Positions 1 to 11,644 are shown, counted from the first letter of the stretch. The stretch is 64,000 nucleotides of DNA from Congeria kusceri (GCA_027627225.1 JAPFQT010000037.1:992001-1056000), one strand, 5' to 3'. Notes: a model not told the origin generated them from the letters alone. A program made the numbers and translations.

Positions 1-1130
1 CTGCATTATCCTACTAACGCGCTGGACTACTAACAAGATACATATCAGATATATTAATTATTGAAAAGTTAAGCAACCGCACAAACACAATAAATATTTA
101 TCTTGTGTTGGGTACAAACATGCAAAAATGATTTTAAAAAATACAACAAACATGACATAGATAAAACCAATATGTAATGCTAAGGGTCTAAAGATATAAG
201 CAATACACATATATTTGTTTATCCTTGTATTAATGTTGTTATTTTAAGCTGCCCGCAGCATGACGTGCTTGGTGAGCAATTGGTATAGTGGACCTATCAT
301 GCATCGTGTGTCTTCCGTCCTCATGAAATCTCAGATGGAATCCATAATGGCTCTTTTTTTAATAAAAATGCAAACATTGCCTTTTCAAACAAAACATAGA
401 TAATTCATTTTTCATCCTATCTGGACCAATCTTTCAGTTTGTGTGTGACAGTATGACATACGCCGACGAAAAATAAATCATAAACATCGAAGTTATGATC
501 CATTGTTCGATGGACAAATATAACAAAAATTGTCATTTCCTATGTAGAGACTTTTCATCCAATCTTAACAAAACTTCCATAATTTATATGTGGCCATAAA
601 ATCATAGCTGGAGCTACGGAGTTATTACCCCTTGTTTGTGAAAGAAAATGCAAATATTCTAAGACAGTGACTTAATTTTTCATAAAATCTTGATCAAATT
701 TGCATAAGTTGTGTTGGACCATATAAAATATCACAACAGAGTCTTAAAATTGACCAGATCAGGCAATAACACCGGGATTATTGGTTGGGTGAAAATAAAT
801 GGGAAAAAATGGACTACATGCAGGATGGGTATTTATTCTATTTATTCCATTGACCAATGTATTCATTTATATGTGCATGTGTGTTATTTAATTACATTAT
901 TTGGTCACTGAAACATATAAATGAATCGGATCACTCGTTAAGAGATAAAAGAAGGGCACTGGAAATTTTTCAAGAAAGAAAATTCGTGCGTAGATATCTT
1001 CAATTAATCGACGAATCCCAAATCTTAATCGACTAATTAATCATTACCTATTAGTCGTTACCTAAATATAATATTAATTACAGTTGTTCAACAAGTTTGG
1101 CTGAGTATAAAGTATTTGTTATGTATTGTA
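1..1130. other. AT-rich stretch, nothing recognised
   Basis: No coding signal, no recognisable repeat terminus and no RNA gene seen. The short open frame at 711-911 has low-complexity AT-rich composition and no family resemblance. Confidence 0.5.
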
Positions 1131-1287
1131 TACACCATCCTTCTGGTTATTGTCCGGTCGAGTCAATCAATGGGAAGCAACTGCTGCTATGAGTTTATTA
1201 CTAGAAACACCTAGTTGTCTCCCGTGCTATTCATCGGACATTGATAACAACTTTTATGATAAGCGTTATTTTGGTCGCGATAACAAT
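1131..1287. repeat. Dispersed repeat, copy without MITE (empty site)
   Basis: This segment is clearly homologous to 6578-7010. Shared landmarks are TACACCATCCTTCTGG-like text, GGGAAGCAACTGCTG, CACCTAGTTGTCTCCCGTG and TTTTGGTCGCGA. Here CTGG (1143-1146) runs straight into TTATTGTC, whereas the other copy has about 255 bp inserted at that point. It abuts the palindromic element starting at 1288 and may be part of the same larger repeat. Confidence 0.7.
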
Positions 1288-1620
1288 AATTCTAACATGA
1301 TACTTGCTAATTTTTCTATAGACAAAGAACAAAATTGAATCGTTGTTAAACTACCTATAAACAACGCAAAAAGAAGTCCCTGTTCTGAGCGGAGCATAAT
1401 AAAAAGTAGTTCCAATTACAATTGCAAAACTATATGTCAAATCATGTTAGAATCGAAATAATGATCGCATTATCGTTGTTTATCGGCCAATAAACAACTC
1501 TTAGTCCTTCTGATGCGTGGCTATTAAACAACTCGGGCTAACGCACTCGTGGTTTAAACCTACGAATCAGAACTCAAAATCGTTGTTTATTGGCCGATAA
1601 ACAACAATAAACGAAAATTA
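1288..1620. mobile_element. Palindromic MITE-like element, family P, copy 1
   Basis: The core hairpin spans about 1470-1607. Two 27-bp arms in inverted orientation each contain GTTGTTTAT-N6-ATAAACAAC, so each arm is itself a palindrome. Inside them lies a second inverted pair (TCTGATGCGTGG against CCTACGAATCAGA). An outer inverted pair, ATTCTAACATGAT (1289) and ATCATGTTAGAAT (1441), frames the left part. No coding capacity. Other copies lie at 1830-2245, 4325-4643, 8405-8600, 11240-11530, 28530-28815 and 30985-31240. Confidence 0.75.
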
Positions 1621-1636
1621 TTTCTTAAATGACACA

Positions 1637-1740
1637 TGGGCCCATATTCATAAATTTTCATAAGCCATTCTTAACTTAAGTTGAAAATAAATCAATATTA
1701 GTTTTTGTATTGAAAACAGTATGCTTCGGAATATGTACTT
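1637..1740. repeat. Possible fragment of a GGGCC-ATATT palindromic MITE
   Basis: Begins GGGCCCATATTCATAA and ends with an inverted echo (CGGAATATG), with AACTTAAG-type text inside. It resembles the better supported element at 6600-6854. Weak support. Confidence 0.35.
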
Positions 1741-1829
1741 GACAGATACTAAATATTAATAAACTAGGTATTATATTGCAACTTATATAACAAAATCTAA
1801 AAACAGTGCATTTCTTTGTCAAAAAATCC

Positions 1830-2245
1830 AGCCAATATCTGCCAATAAACAACTCTTTGCTGTTCTGATGCGTGCGTATTAAACAACTCGGTCTAACGCC
1901 CTCGTGGTTAATTCATACTCATAAGAACTCCAAATTGTTGTATATTGGCCGATAAACAACGATAAATCAAAATTTATTTCATTATAATTCTAACATTCTT
2001 TTTAATTTTTCTATATACAAAGAACAAAATTATCGTTGTTAAACTTTCCGATAAACAACGCTAAAAGATGTGCCGATTCTGAGCTGAGCTTACTAAAAAG
2101 TACTTCCATTACAATTGCAAAAATATGTCAAATCATGTTAGAATCGAAATGATTTTCGCATTATTGTTGTTTATAGGCCAATAAACAACTCTTTGTCGTT
2201 CTGATGCGTGGCTAAATTCCTACGCATCAGAACTCCAAACTAAAA
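1830..2245. mobile_element. Family P palindromic element, copy 2 (compound)
   Basis: Contains the palindromic arms near 1851, 1935-1962 and 2161-2189, plus ATTCTAAC (about 1987) and the inverted ATCATGTTAGAAT (about 2134). The order suggests one and a half units in tandem, ending in the internal ACGCATCAGAACTCC motif. Confidence 0.7.
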
Positions 2246-2362
2246 GACTAATTGAAAGTAATATACATTATTTTGCCTAAAGTGACAATGGTGGTTAACA
2301 GTAAACACATGAAAGAAATATAGCTGATAAAATCAGTAACTAGACATCAATCGGAGAGCGCA

Positions 2363-2527
2363 GGGCCCGTATTAAAAAAACTCTTTAGGAAAAACTGTAA
2401 AGGTAATTATACATTAAATGTTTAAAACTAGTAAATATTGCTTAGATGTTTAGTATTTAACTTTTATACACACTTAAATAAAGTACAACTTAAGTTAGGA
2501 TTACCCTAAGGACATTTGTGAATACCG
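2363..2527. repeat. Possible palindromic MITE (GGGCCCGTATT ends)
   Basis: Starts GGGCCCGTATT and ends GAATACCGGC, roughly inverted, with AACTTAAG-like interior as in the 6600-6854 element. Divergent, and boundaries are uncertain. Confidence 0.4.
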
Positions 2528-4235
2528 GCACAGACCTCCGCCAAGGCAGGATCCGGATCATACACAGCTATGTGCTATTATTGTTCCTAGTATTTTTGGC
2601 CAAACAACCACCTAAGCAGTCCTCGAAGAGTTATAGAGCATAATGTGGAAAATTGCCATATCTCTCGCTTATAAAGAATACTTTCAATATTCCTGGATCC
2701 TGGCGATGATCCGGATCACCATCAAAATTTCAAAACGTGTTCATACACCCATTTCAAACTTTCCCAGAATGGTTCATGCAAATCCGTTTCTAACTAAAGT
2801 TGCTAACAGACCTACAGACATACAAACCACAGACTGACACACGGACAAACCACATACCTACACACAGACTAACCACATACCTACAAACAGACAAACCACA
2901 GACCTACACACAGACAAACCACATACCTACAAACAGACAAATCACAGACCTACACACAGACAAACCACAGACCTACACAAACTTAAACCACAGACCTACA
3001 CACAGACAAACCACAGACCTACAAACAGACAAACCACAGACCTACAAACAGACAAACCACATATCTACACACAGACAAACCACAGACCTACAAGCAGACA
3101 AACCACAGACCTACACACAGACAAACCACAGACCTACAAACAGACACACCACAGACCTACACAAAGACAAACCACAGACCTGCACACAGACAAACCACAG
3201 ACAAACAGACAGACAAACCATAGACCTACAGACAGACAAACCACAGACCTACAAACAGACAAACCACATACCTACACACAGGCAAACCACAGACCTACAC
3301 AGACCTACACACAGACAAGCCACAGACCTACACAGAGACAACCACAGACCTACACACAGAAAAACAACAGACCTACAAACAGACAAGCCACAGACCTACA
3401 CCCAGACAAACCACAGACCTACACACAAACAAACCACAGACCTACAAACAGACAAACCACAGACCTACACACAGACAAACCACAGACCTACAAACAGACA
3501 AACCACAGACCTACACACAGAAAAACCACAGACCTACACACAGACAAACCACAGACCTATCACAGACAAACTACAGACCTACACACAGACAAACCACAGT
3601 CCTACACATAGACAAACCACAGACCTACAAACTGACAAACCACAGACCTAAACACAGACAAACCACAGACCATCACACAGAGACAAACCACATACCTACA
3701 CACATACAAACCACAGACCTACACACAGACAAACCACAGACCTACACACAGACAAACCACAGACCTACACACAGACAAACCACAGACCTACAAACAGACA
3801 AACCACAGACCTACACACAGAAAAACCACAGACCTACACACAGACAAACCACAGACCTACACACAGAAAAACCACAGACCTACACACAGAAAAACCACAG
3901 ACCTACTCACAGACAAACCACAGACCTACAGACAGACAAATACAGACCTACACACAGACAACCACAGACCTACACACAGACAAACCACAGACCTACAAAC
4001 AGACAAACCACAGACCTACACACAGAAAACCACAGACCTACACACAGACAACCCACAGACCTGCAGACAGACAAACCACAGACCTACACACATACAAACC
4101 ACAGACCTACAGACAGACAAACTACAGACCTACACACAGGCAAACCACAGACCTACACACAGACAAACTACACACATACAGACATACAAACCAGCGCCGA
4201 AAAAAAGCATAACGTCCATGGCGGAGGATAAAATT
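2525..4235 (+). mobile_element. Repeat element with CCGCC-type ends carrying an expanded minisatellite
   Basis: The left edge has GACCTCCGCCAAGGC (about 2535) and the right edge has CCATGGCGGAGG (about 4217), an imperfect inverted pair. After the left edge come TCCTGGATCC...GATCCGGATCACC and a segment ending in GTTGCTAACAGACC, a dispersed repeat module that recurs without the array at 5080-5220. The run of ACAGACAGACAAACC that normally ends this module appears to be the seed of the 23-bp array. Identification of the parent family is from memory of similar repeats, so it is tentative. Confidence 0.5.
2808..4190 (+). repeat. 23-bp minisatellite, about 60 copies
   Basis: The unit is CAGACAAACCACAG plus ACCTACAAA or ACCTACACA, 23 bp. 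The array runs about 1.38 kb with single-base variants and a few indels. The plus strand is almost only A and C with isolated T and G and has no stop triplet in any frame of the unit. For this reason an 'open frame' of 283 codons (2800-3651) crosses it. That frame is a composition artefact, not a gene. Confidence 0.95.
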
Positions 4236-4324
4236 GTTAAACGCTTCTTATTAACACAATAATGGATTCAAATGCGTTAAAATACCTAAAATTAGGTTAG
4301 CAGAATTCTCATTATGACATTATG

Positions 4325-4643
4325 ATATTTAAGATTAATCGTTGTTAATCGGCCAATAAACAACTATTTACAGTTCTGATGCGTAGGAATTAAAGGCGTT
4401 AGTCCGAGTGGTTAAATAACCACGCATCAGAACTCTTAATACCGTAGTTGTTTATTGGCCGATAAACAGCGATAATGCGAAAATTATTTCGATTCTAACA
4501 TGATCTGACATACATTTTTGCAATTGAAAAGAGAATAATATTTTACTATGCTGCTCTCATAATCGGGACTTCTTTTTGCGTAATTTAACAACGATAACTT
4601 TGTACTTTGTCTGTAGAACAATCAGCAAGTATCATGTTAGAAT
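4325..4643. mobile_element. Family P palindromic element, copy 3
   Basis: Arms lie at about 4339-4365 and 4447-4471, with the TTCTGATGCGTAGG / CCACGCATCAGAAC pair inside. The outer pair GATTCTAACATGAT (about 4491) and ATCATGTTAGAAT (about 4631) now lies on the right side, so this copy is reversed relative to copy 1. Confidence 0.75.
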
Positions 4644-5079
4644 ATTGTAGTAGTGGTAGTAGCAGTACCGGTTGTTGCTGTTGCAGAACTGTTATTGTTG
4701 TAGTGGTGATAGAAATCATGGATAGAGACCAGTCCTGCAATTTCACGACATCCTCGTGCACAGTGAACATATTGGCACATGTACAGTCAGGAAACGTTTT
4801 CTGCATCGATCGATATTGGAAAAGCAAAGGGAAACCGTGAAACGCATGTATAACACACGAAAGCTATATATTCTGGTGGTCTTTGCTTTATTTACTAGCA
4901 CGACAAATGGAATGCGAATTAAATCACCACCACCGAGAGCAACAAGATCATCATCATCAACAACAACAACACTCCTTTAAGATGTTTTGCAAACGTATGA
5001 TATGCTACACAGCATATTTTGCAATTTAACGTACCTCTCTATAATTAGGCAATGATTAAGAATCCTTTAAAAATTCATG
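4644..5079. repeat. Trinucleotide-rich simple sequence and unassigned DNA
   Basis: GTAGTGGTAGTAGCAG and TTGTTGCTGTTGCAG runs occupy 4647-4712, and a CATCATCATCAACAACAAC run lies at 4950-4972. The small open frames here (4585-4980) are made of these repeats and are not supported as genes. Confidence 0.5.
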
Positions 5080-5220
5080 GATTCAGACGGTGATCCAGAT
5101 CTCCACCGAAATACAACATTTTGTTTATTGGCCCTTGTTCAACAGTCACAGAAAATTTCATACACAAGCGTTCAAAACTTTTTGCAAAAAGTAGCTAACT
5201 AAGAAACAAACATACCAGCC
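5080..5220 (+). repeat. Copy of the GGTGATCCAGATC...AACAAACAT dispersed module
   Basis: ATTCAGACGGTGATCCAGA, then a TTCATACACAAGCGTTCAAAA segment and GTAGCTAACTAAGAAACA match the order of motifs at 2690-2820. No minisatellite is expanded here, so this serves as the unexpanded comparison. Confidence 0.5.
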
Positions 5221-6300
5221 GACAAAAAAACACAATTATTAGTATTAGTATTATTATTATATTTCCAAGTGGATCAAACTCTCGTACGATATTTGAAATA
5301 CGTTACATTTCGTAACAGTTCACGAAATCATCTTGATTTTACATATTTGCCGCTGAATGCTGCATCACGTATCAATTTCTAACTTTATCATGACCTCTAA
5401 AAGAACATTCTGGTCTGTGCCTGACTTTTAAATCAGTATCTGTTCTTTTATATATTAACTTAGTAAAATTTAGGAAAACTGTATTTTGTTCCAATCATTA
5501 TTTTATAATTCGGACGTGAAATACAATATTCACTACCGTAAGATCGTCGATTTCCTGTCAAAGTAACAACATGATTTTGTATTCCTAAAGTACAATGCGA
5601 CAATAATGACCCTTTAATGCTATTAAAATGTTTACTTATTTGTTTACTTATTGTAGAAAAACTTAAAATTACGGATTTGTGGTTAAACAGTTTAATACGG
5701 CCGAAAATAAAACACTGTTTGTTTCCCATTCCCTACATACCTGTAAGAATAACCCCTACCCAAAGTATTTTGTAATAAATGTCCAAAATGTTTTCATCTT
5801 GCCATTTTTTTAAATTCATGTTTTTTAAAGACTGTTCCTTGCAGGACACATGCTTTTGTTGTTGTTTATAAACAATGATTATTGCCAGAATACATGCTTG
5901 TAATAGGGGTGGCGGAAAGGGTTGGTTGTTTTTATTTTGTTTATTTTCGTATCTCACGTAATACAACATTATATTGCCGAAAAAATGATATCTGGAGAGT
6001 ATGTCCATTTTAGTATACAGGCATGTGTCGGCGGAGGAAGAAAACACACCATGTTTTATTTTCGGCGTAAGCAAAATTTAAATAATTAACTGTCTATAAC
6101 TAGATATCTACAAAGGTGCTAAATAGGGAACAGCCCGCAACGTAAAATGTCGCATAATAGGTAGAGTGATGTCACTATATATTTGGCGGATAACTGACAG
6201 AAGTTCTCGCAACTAAATATAAGTTGTTCTTTCAAGGATTGAAATAGAAGAAATTTTCGATTTTTAAAACCACTAAGATTTTACTTCTTTTTCTACGTAT
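5221..6300. other. Intergenic, nothing recognised
   Basis: AT-rich DNA with minus-strand open frames at 5460-5729 and 5733-6074. Neither has a recognisable motif, and both are rich in AT-driven K/N/F/I residues. No repeat terminus identified. Confidence 0.4.
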
Positions 6301-6304
6301 TTTA

Positions 6305-6580
6305 CATAAAGGGCTGTTAAGATTCCCCAACCGTTCACGCGCCATTATTGGGCTTCATAGGGCCGAATACATGTTAAATAGGGACTGCACGATTATCATA
6401 GATTTATTCCGGATCTGTTTCGTTACCCACTAACAAAAAACGCTTTATATTACACATTTTACATGCAGTTCAATATACTTAAACTGCGTGATGCAAATGT
6501 ACATTTTCTGTCGATACAGACCCGTTTATCCTACAGCAACGGCTACATTAGGTTTTGAATTAGAAAATCTGAAATGTATT
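6305..6580. repeat. Decayed relative of the GAGGGRCTGT MITE
   Basis: Contains AAAGGGCTGTTAAGATT at the left and TGTCGATACAGACCCGTTTA then CAGCAACGGCTACATTAG. These match the internal order of the better preserved copy at 59204-59620 (CTGTCAATACAGACCC, ACAGCTACATTTGG). Confidence 0.45.
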
Positions 6581-7015
6581 ATATACATCATCCTTCTGGG
6601 CCGTATTCCAGAACAATCTTAAGTAATATCGTGTTCTTAAGTTAGCCGTAAAATCAACATTTTATTTAACTCATTATTTCTTTTGCATTGTGCTGACTGT
6701 TAATTAATTATCACATATACTATTAATGTTTGTTCATATAAACATAAACATAATTACAACATTATACGCAGTTCTTAAAATATAACAGTTTGAAATGTTT
6801 AACTTAAGTAAAAGTATGATAAGATGCACTCAAGATGCTTCTGGAATACGACCCCTGGTTATAGTCTGTGTGCCGATTAAAATAAGGGAAGCAACTGCTG
6901 GTAGGAGTTTGTCAAAGAGTAACACCTAGTTGTCTCCCGTGTTAATGATCGAATTTGTTGACTACTTAGCTTGTATGATCAGCATTATTTTGGTCGCGAA
7001 AACAATACTTTTAAT
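6581..7015. repeat. Dispersed repeat, copy carrying a MITE
   Basis: Homologous to 1131-1290 on both sides of the 6600-6854 insertion. The right part has GGGAAGCAACTGCTGG, CACCTAGTTGTCTCCCGTG and ATTTTGGTCGCGA. Confidence 0.7.
6600..6854. mobile_element. Palindromic MITE with verified empty site
   Basis: The ends are inverted: GGGCCGTATTCCAGAACA-CTTAAG on the left and, read from the right end on the other strand, GGGGTCGTATTCCAGAAGCA. CTGG flanks the insert on both sides (6596-6599, 6855-6858) and occurs once in the homologous uninterrupted copy at 1143-1146. The interior is non-coding and AT-rich. Confidence 0.8.
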
Positions 7016-7189
7016 ACGACTACTATAATTATAGTTTGACTGCTTTCATTTTATTAATATTGAATAGCACAATTATAATACGTTACATCTTATAAAAGGC
7101 TTCACTTCTTTCAAACTAGATAAAATGCAATCGTCAGGCGCACAAGCAATGATATAAATGGATTTAAAGTACACCGATCGAGTTTATTA

Positions 7190-7465
7190 AATGAACATCA
7201 GTTATTTCTGTGTGTGTATGTGTGGTGATACACCATTTTGTATCGAGTGCACAGAGATTCGCTCCCATGTGATAATCGCCTCGAAGACTTATTGTTTGGG
7301 TTACAAAAATAGTGTTAATGCAATAGACGATCCGTTCCAGAGGCGACCCTGGGTATTTTAGTGCCCGATGTGAAGCACCTGGTACACTGCACCTCGTGGG
7401 CTTGAACCTACGACGCCTCGTTTTTTGAAGCCAGTGTTTTACCACTAAACCACGGATCCGCTATG
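7190..7465 (-). mobile_element. tRNA-derived SINE
   Basis: On the minus strand the head reads GCGGATCCGTGGTTTAGTGG (pol III A box) and then GGTTCAAGCCCACGAGG (B box) at tRNA-like spacing. The acceptor ends do not pair, so it is not a tRNA gene. About 190 bp of unrelated body follows, containing a GTGTGTGTATGTGTGG simple-sequence patch. The 93-codon open frame over it is incidental. Confidence 0.65.
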
Positions 7466-7540
7466 AATGATATGTCTGTGCATGTCAGTACTTTATGTCT
7501 GTAATCACGTGTTCAGGGAGATATCACTATCAATAATCAT

Positions 7541-8338
7541 AACAAGAAATGTTTGTAAAACATGTATGCCCCCTAACGGCTTAGGTTAAAAGCAATCTTT
7601 AAAATATAAAAGTTTGGTGAAGATCGGATAAAAACAGTTGGACATAAAGAGAAGAAACTATTAAAACGGAATAAATCAAGGGCGATAACTCTGCAGTTCC
7701 TGAGGCGATTTAGTTGATCATCGAACTTAGCTGAGATGTTATGCCCTCAAACGTTTGCATCAAATTTGGTGAAGATAGGATGAAAACCGGCTAATTTATA
7801 ATAATTGAAGGGCCATAACGTCACTGTTCCTGGGGTGATTTGGTCGATTATCGAACTTGATCGAAATATAATGCCCACAAGGAGTTTCATCTAGTTTGGT
7901 GAAGATCCGATTAAAACCGTTGGATTTAGAGAACGGAAATGGCTAAAAAGTCATATTTTAAATAATTTAAGGGCCATAACTCCACAACTCCTGGGGCGTT
8001 TCGGCTGGTTATCGAATTTGGTCGAAATATTGTGACAGCAAACATTTTGATGAAGTTTGGTGAAGATCGGATGAAAACTGTTGGACTCAGTGAGCGGAAA
8101 CAGTTAAACGGCCAATTTTAGATAATTCGGTGACTATAACTCCACGATTCCTGGGGCGATTTAGCTGATTATCGAACTTGGCCGATATTTTATGCCAACA
8201 AACATTTTTATGAAGTTTTGTGAAGATCCGATGAAAACTGTTGGACTTAAAAATCGGAAACGAAATTGGTCTACCGATCGACAGACCGACCGACATTAGC
8301 AAACCAATATACCTAGACATCTTCGATTGGGGCATAAT
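7541..8338 (-). mobile_element. HINE-like tandem-repeat transposon, family ATGCCCC-I, copy 1
   Basis: The left end is AACAAGAA, then hairpin ATGTTT-GTA-AAACAT, then ATGCCCCC (7566-7573). The right end is GGGGCATAAT (8329-8338), the inverse of that motif. Between are about five 124-165-bp units, each with GGTGAAGATCGGATGAAAAC, GGGCCATAACTCCAC and CTGATTATCGAACTTGG. The last unit leads into CCGACCGACATTAGC. Read on the minus strand it has a terminal inverted repeat at one end and a subterminal repeat plus hairpin at the other. Other copies: 45973-46622, 55190-55880, 60571-61194. Confidence 0.75.
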
Positions 8339-8404
8339 TATGAAATATGCAAGTATAGCAAAAGAATACGTCCATGTTCGAGTTAAGAAATAATTTTCCA
8401 TTTT

Positions 8405-8600
8405 CGCTGTCCATCGGCCAATAAACAACGATATGGTTTTCTGATGCGTAGGAATTAAACCACGAGTGCGTTAGCCCGAGTGCTTAAATAGCCACATTGT
8501 TTAGTGGCCGATAAACAACGACAATGCGAAAATTATTTTGATTCTAACATGATTTGACATATATTTTTACAATTGTAATTGGAACTAGTTTTTACTATGC
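8405..8600. mobile_element. Family P palindromic element, copy 4
   Basis: Left arm fragment CGGCCAATAAACAACG (8414), internal TCTGATGCGTAGGAATTAA and GTGCGTTAGCCCGAGT, right arm GTGGCCGATAAACAACG (about 8503), then GATTCTAACATGATTTGAC. Confidence 0.7.
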
Positions 8601-9724
8601 TCACATAATCACGTTGGCACTTAGGACTCAACAATATAATTTAAAAAACAATTAGGACAGCACCCATGTATAATGATTGTTACCAGCTGATTATACCACC
8701 GACACATATAGTGCGTGCATGATCCCATTTTTATCTGATATATTATGCTTTAGTTAATATAGAAACTTAAAGTTAAATCATTTAAAGTTATAAAATGTAA
8801 TGGTTACATTATCAGAACTTCGTAATTTCAGTTATTCTAGCTTGTTTTGTCTTAATTTAATAAAGGAATTATTGTTACGCGTATTAAAACAACTTTTTAT
8901 TTCCCTTTGTTTCTTTCATTAATTTCGGGCATTATGCTGACATTTTTGTTTCTGGATCACAATCTTGAGGCATAATTTCTTATCTTTAATTAAATGCTAA
9001 TTGAAAGTATGTTTTCTGCTATCAATTACCATGCATACTCTGAACTATCTCAATGCCAAATATAACGCTAATGCATTGTTAAACAAAATACATCTAAATT
9101 TCCTTCTGGATTTCATTATCTAAAATAAGCTAAACTGCAGATCATAAGGTCTCTGATACCAAGATTCTTATATGTTTATTACCCCAAATAAACGCCGCGG
9201 GGAACATATACCGCTAGAACGGTACCAACTCGGTATCGTTCGACAACGTTCGTTTATTTCCTAATCGACTCACAGAATTGAATTTTAAACTATAGGTACC
9301 TCCTTTAAGTCTAAATTCACCCGCATAAAATTTAAAATAATAAAAACAAAATTAACACAACCCGAAGAAGCAAAGAATGAATTTTTCACATCCGTCTGTA
9401 CTTTTCTGACAAACAAGGGGAAGTTGTTTTTTGTATGCGATAAAGTTGAAAATGCACCATATTTTCGACCGAGATTCTATTGATTTCTATAGGAAATAGG
9501 GTGATGTGACAAAAGTGCAAATTCCCCAGCCAAAATTTTAAAATAAAATAAAATAAATGGTACTATGTTAAAGAGCATAAACTCTTTTTTTCAAATCCGT
9601 CTGTACTTTCCTGAGAGTAAACGAGAAATGTGTTTAAAAAAGAAAATCGGCGTTGAAATTAATATTGAGATGCCATTTGTTTGCCCTTAATCTAATAGAA
9701 GAGGACCAAGATGATTGGTTACGT
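8601..9724. other. Intergenic, nothing recognised
   Basis: No coding or RNA gene signal. Two loosely similar stretches (9390-9420 and 9590-9615) share CCGTCTGTACTTTyCTGA, suggesting an old local duplication. Confidence 0.4.
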
Positions 9725-9860
9725 GACTTCTCGGACCCCATATTTTTCGGTTCCTATTAAGGAGACTTCTCGGACCCCAGATTTTTCCAGTCCCTACTAA
9801 GGAGACTTCTCGGACGCTAGATTTTTCGGACACCATAAGAAAACTTATCGGCCCCAAAAT
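9725..9860 (+). repeat. 39-40-bp tandem repeat, about 3.5 copies
   Basis: Units begin GACTTCTCGGACCCCA at 9725, 9764 and 9804 and contain ATTTTTCGG and CTAyTAAGGA. A decayed part-unit (AAACTTATCGGCCCC) follows. Confidence 0.85.
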
Positions 9861-10438
9861 TAATTTGAGATAAACTCAACCATTGTTAATATCTGTACCG
9901 TGAATAAACCGATTAAGATACCGCCCCATGTTTCCACCAGTGATACATGAATAAGCTAAATACTAGTAATTTACGTAAACATAATTGATACATTAATTTA
10001 ACAAATTAACATTGTCAGAAAGAAAATAATAGCGAGAATGAATGAAAATTATTATATATATCAGACAAGTGTACATTGTTATGTTAAATAATATACTATA
10101 TGTATCCTTAGTATTGCACATAGTGTATTCATGCTACGCAAATGAAGTTAAAGTAACATGAATAACGTTTCGACGTATTACGAGACTTCTTTCACCACAT
10201 TTTACTGATAGACAGATTTTTAACATTTTTATAGATAGAATAAGAAGCTGCATGATAGAAAGGTGCAATTATATAAACACAACCACAATTCATATATAAA
10301 TTAACATACGCAGTATGTTTATAAATTCTCCATTTATTGAAATTCTCGGGTTTAGGATTCTCCGGACGCTACTTGATGCGTGTGTATTAACACAACTTTA
10401 CCGCGCGCTATTTTTAGAAAGATTCTTCTGCTGGAGTT
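9861..10438. other. Intergenic, nothing recognised
   Basis: AT-rich. No repeat terminus, coding motif or RNA fold recognised. Confidence 0.4.
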
Positions 10439-10655
10439 GTACGAATTCACGGGGACGACAGTCACTTACAGCGTACAATGATATTATTACACAATGATAA
10501 AATAATAGGAAATATAAGCTCAATCAAATTTGCTAATAATTTTTTTGCTTATTTATGAGAAAAATACCCGAAATTTACCAATTTATATTTTGTGCTTGCG
10601 AGCTCAACAGGCCACATGGTACGTTGTGACAGACTGTCGTCCCCGTGAATTGTAG
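10439..10655. mobile_element. Short TIR element (MITE)
   Basis: The left end reads TGTACGAATTCACGGGGACG and continues ACAGTC. The right end on the other strand reads GCTACAATTCACGGGGACG and continues ACAGTC. This gives inverted repeats of about 35 bp around a 145-bp AT-rich interior. No second copy was seen in the window. Confidence 0.7.
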
Positions 10656-11239
10656 CATTGTAATTGCTATTTATAGAGCTCGCCGATTGTGTAGGCTAAA
10701 CAATATAGTTATTTCATTATGTGAATGAATATAACATTCTGATCATGACTTACAATGAGCAAAACTGTTCATAATTATGTTTGTTTCTAGAGTGTATGTC
10801 GAAGATATGTTTATAACTTTATTTTAACCGCTTATCTAAACGATTATGTAAATTTTAATCCCGAAAAGTATGCAACAGTTATTGGTATATGTTAAACGAT
10901 TGTTTTAAGTTTGCATTCCCTAAAATTAGAAAATTTGCCCGATTCTATTGGCATTCAATTTTCCCGCTGCATAATTATCACAAGAAATCTAGGTCAAAAG
11001 TGATCTTAGACAGCTACGCCAAAAAAATAAGGAAGTTACGGCAAATAATATTTAACGCTCGCTATCAAATCAATGTAAATTTTACGTGAGAAGTATCGAT
11101 TTTTGCGCCGAATTGAGAAGCGAGATTGTTGCACATCATGGCCTGTAACCTGTGATGTTCTTGTTATTGTTTCACGTAGATTCACGTTTACGCCTATGCT
11201 ACAATTACTAGTTCAATTCGTAAGCTATTATATTTAAGA
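10656..11239. other. Intergenic, nothing recognised
   Basis: AT-rich. The 66-codon open frame at 10889-11089 has no recognisable motif. Confidence 0.4.
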
Positions 11240-11535
11240 AATAATTTTGATTTATCGTTTGTTATCGACCAATAAACAACAATTTGGAATTTTGATCCGT
11301 AGGAATTAAAGCCACTCATAGCCCGCATCATAACGACAAAGAGTTGTTTTTTGCAATTGTAATGAGAACTACATTTTACTATGCTGCACTCAGAATCGGG
11401 ACTTCTTTTTGCGTTGTTTATTGCGAAGATAACAATGATAATTTTGTTCCTTGTCTAAAGATAGCACAGAAGTCAAGGATTGACATACTTTGTACAATCG
11501 CACCTGTTTTAATGGTGCAGTTTAAGAAATAATTT
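11240..11535. mobile_element. Family P palindromic element, copy 5 (rearranged)
   Basis: One palindromic arm (GTTATCGACCAATAAACAAC, about 11261-11280), then internal TTTTGATCCGTAGGAATTAA and a reversed flank with TTTACTATGCTGCACTCAG, CGGGACTTCTTTTTGCGTTG and CTTTGTCTAAAGATAG-like text shared with copies 1-3. Confidence 0.6.
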
Positions 11536-11644
11536 TCGATTTACAAAATTTTGTTTTATAGTTGTGAATTTATACAAAACTTTCACAAAAATACGCTATG
11601 AATATGACCACCCTTTCAATGCTGCTATGTACAATGACCGCCAT

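Noticed and set aside
2800..3651. 283-codon open frame rich in Thr, Gln, His and Asp
   Set aside because: It is a read-through of the 23-bp minisatellite, which lacks stop triplets on this strand. It starts in flanking repeat and has no domain.
4585..4980. Overlapping frames with Ser/Val/Cys and Gln runs
   Set aside because: They are trinucleotide simple sequence and part of the family P element.
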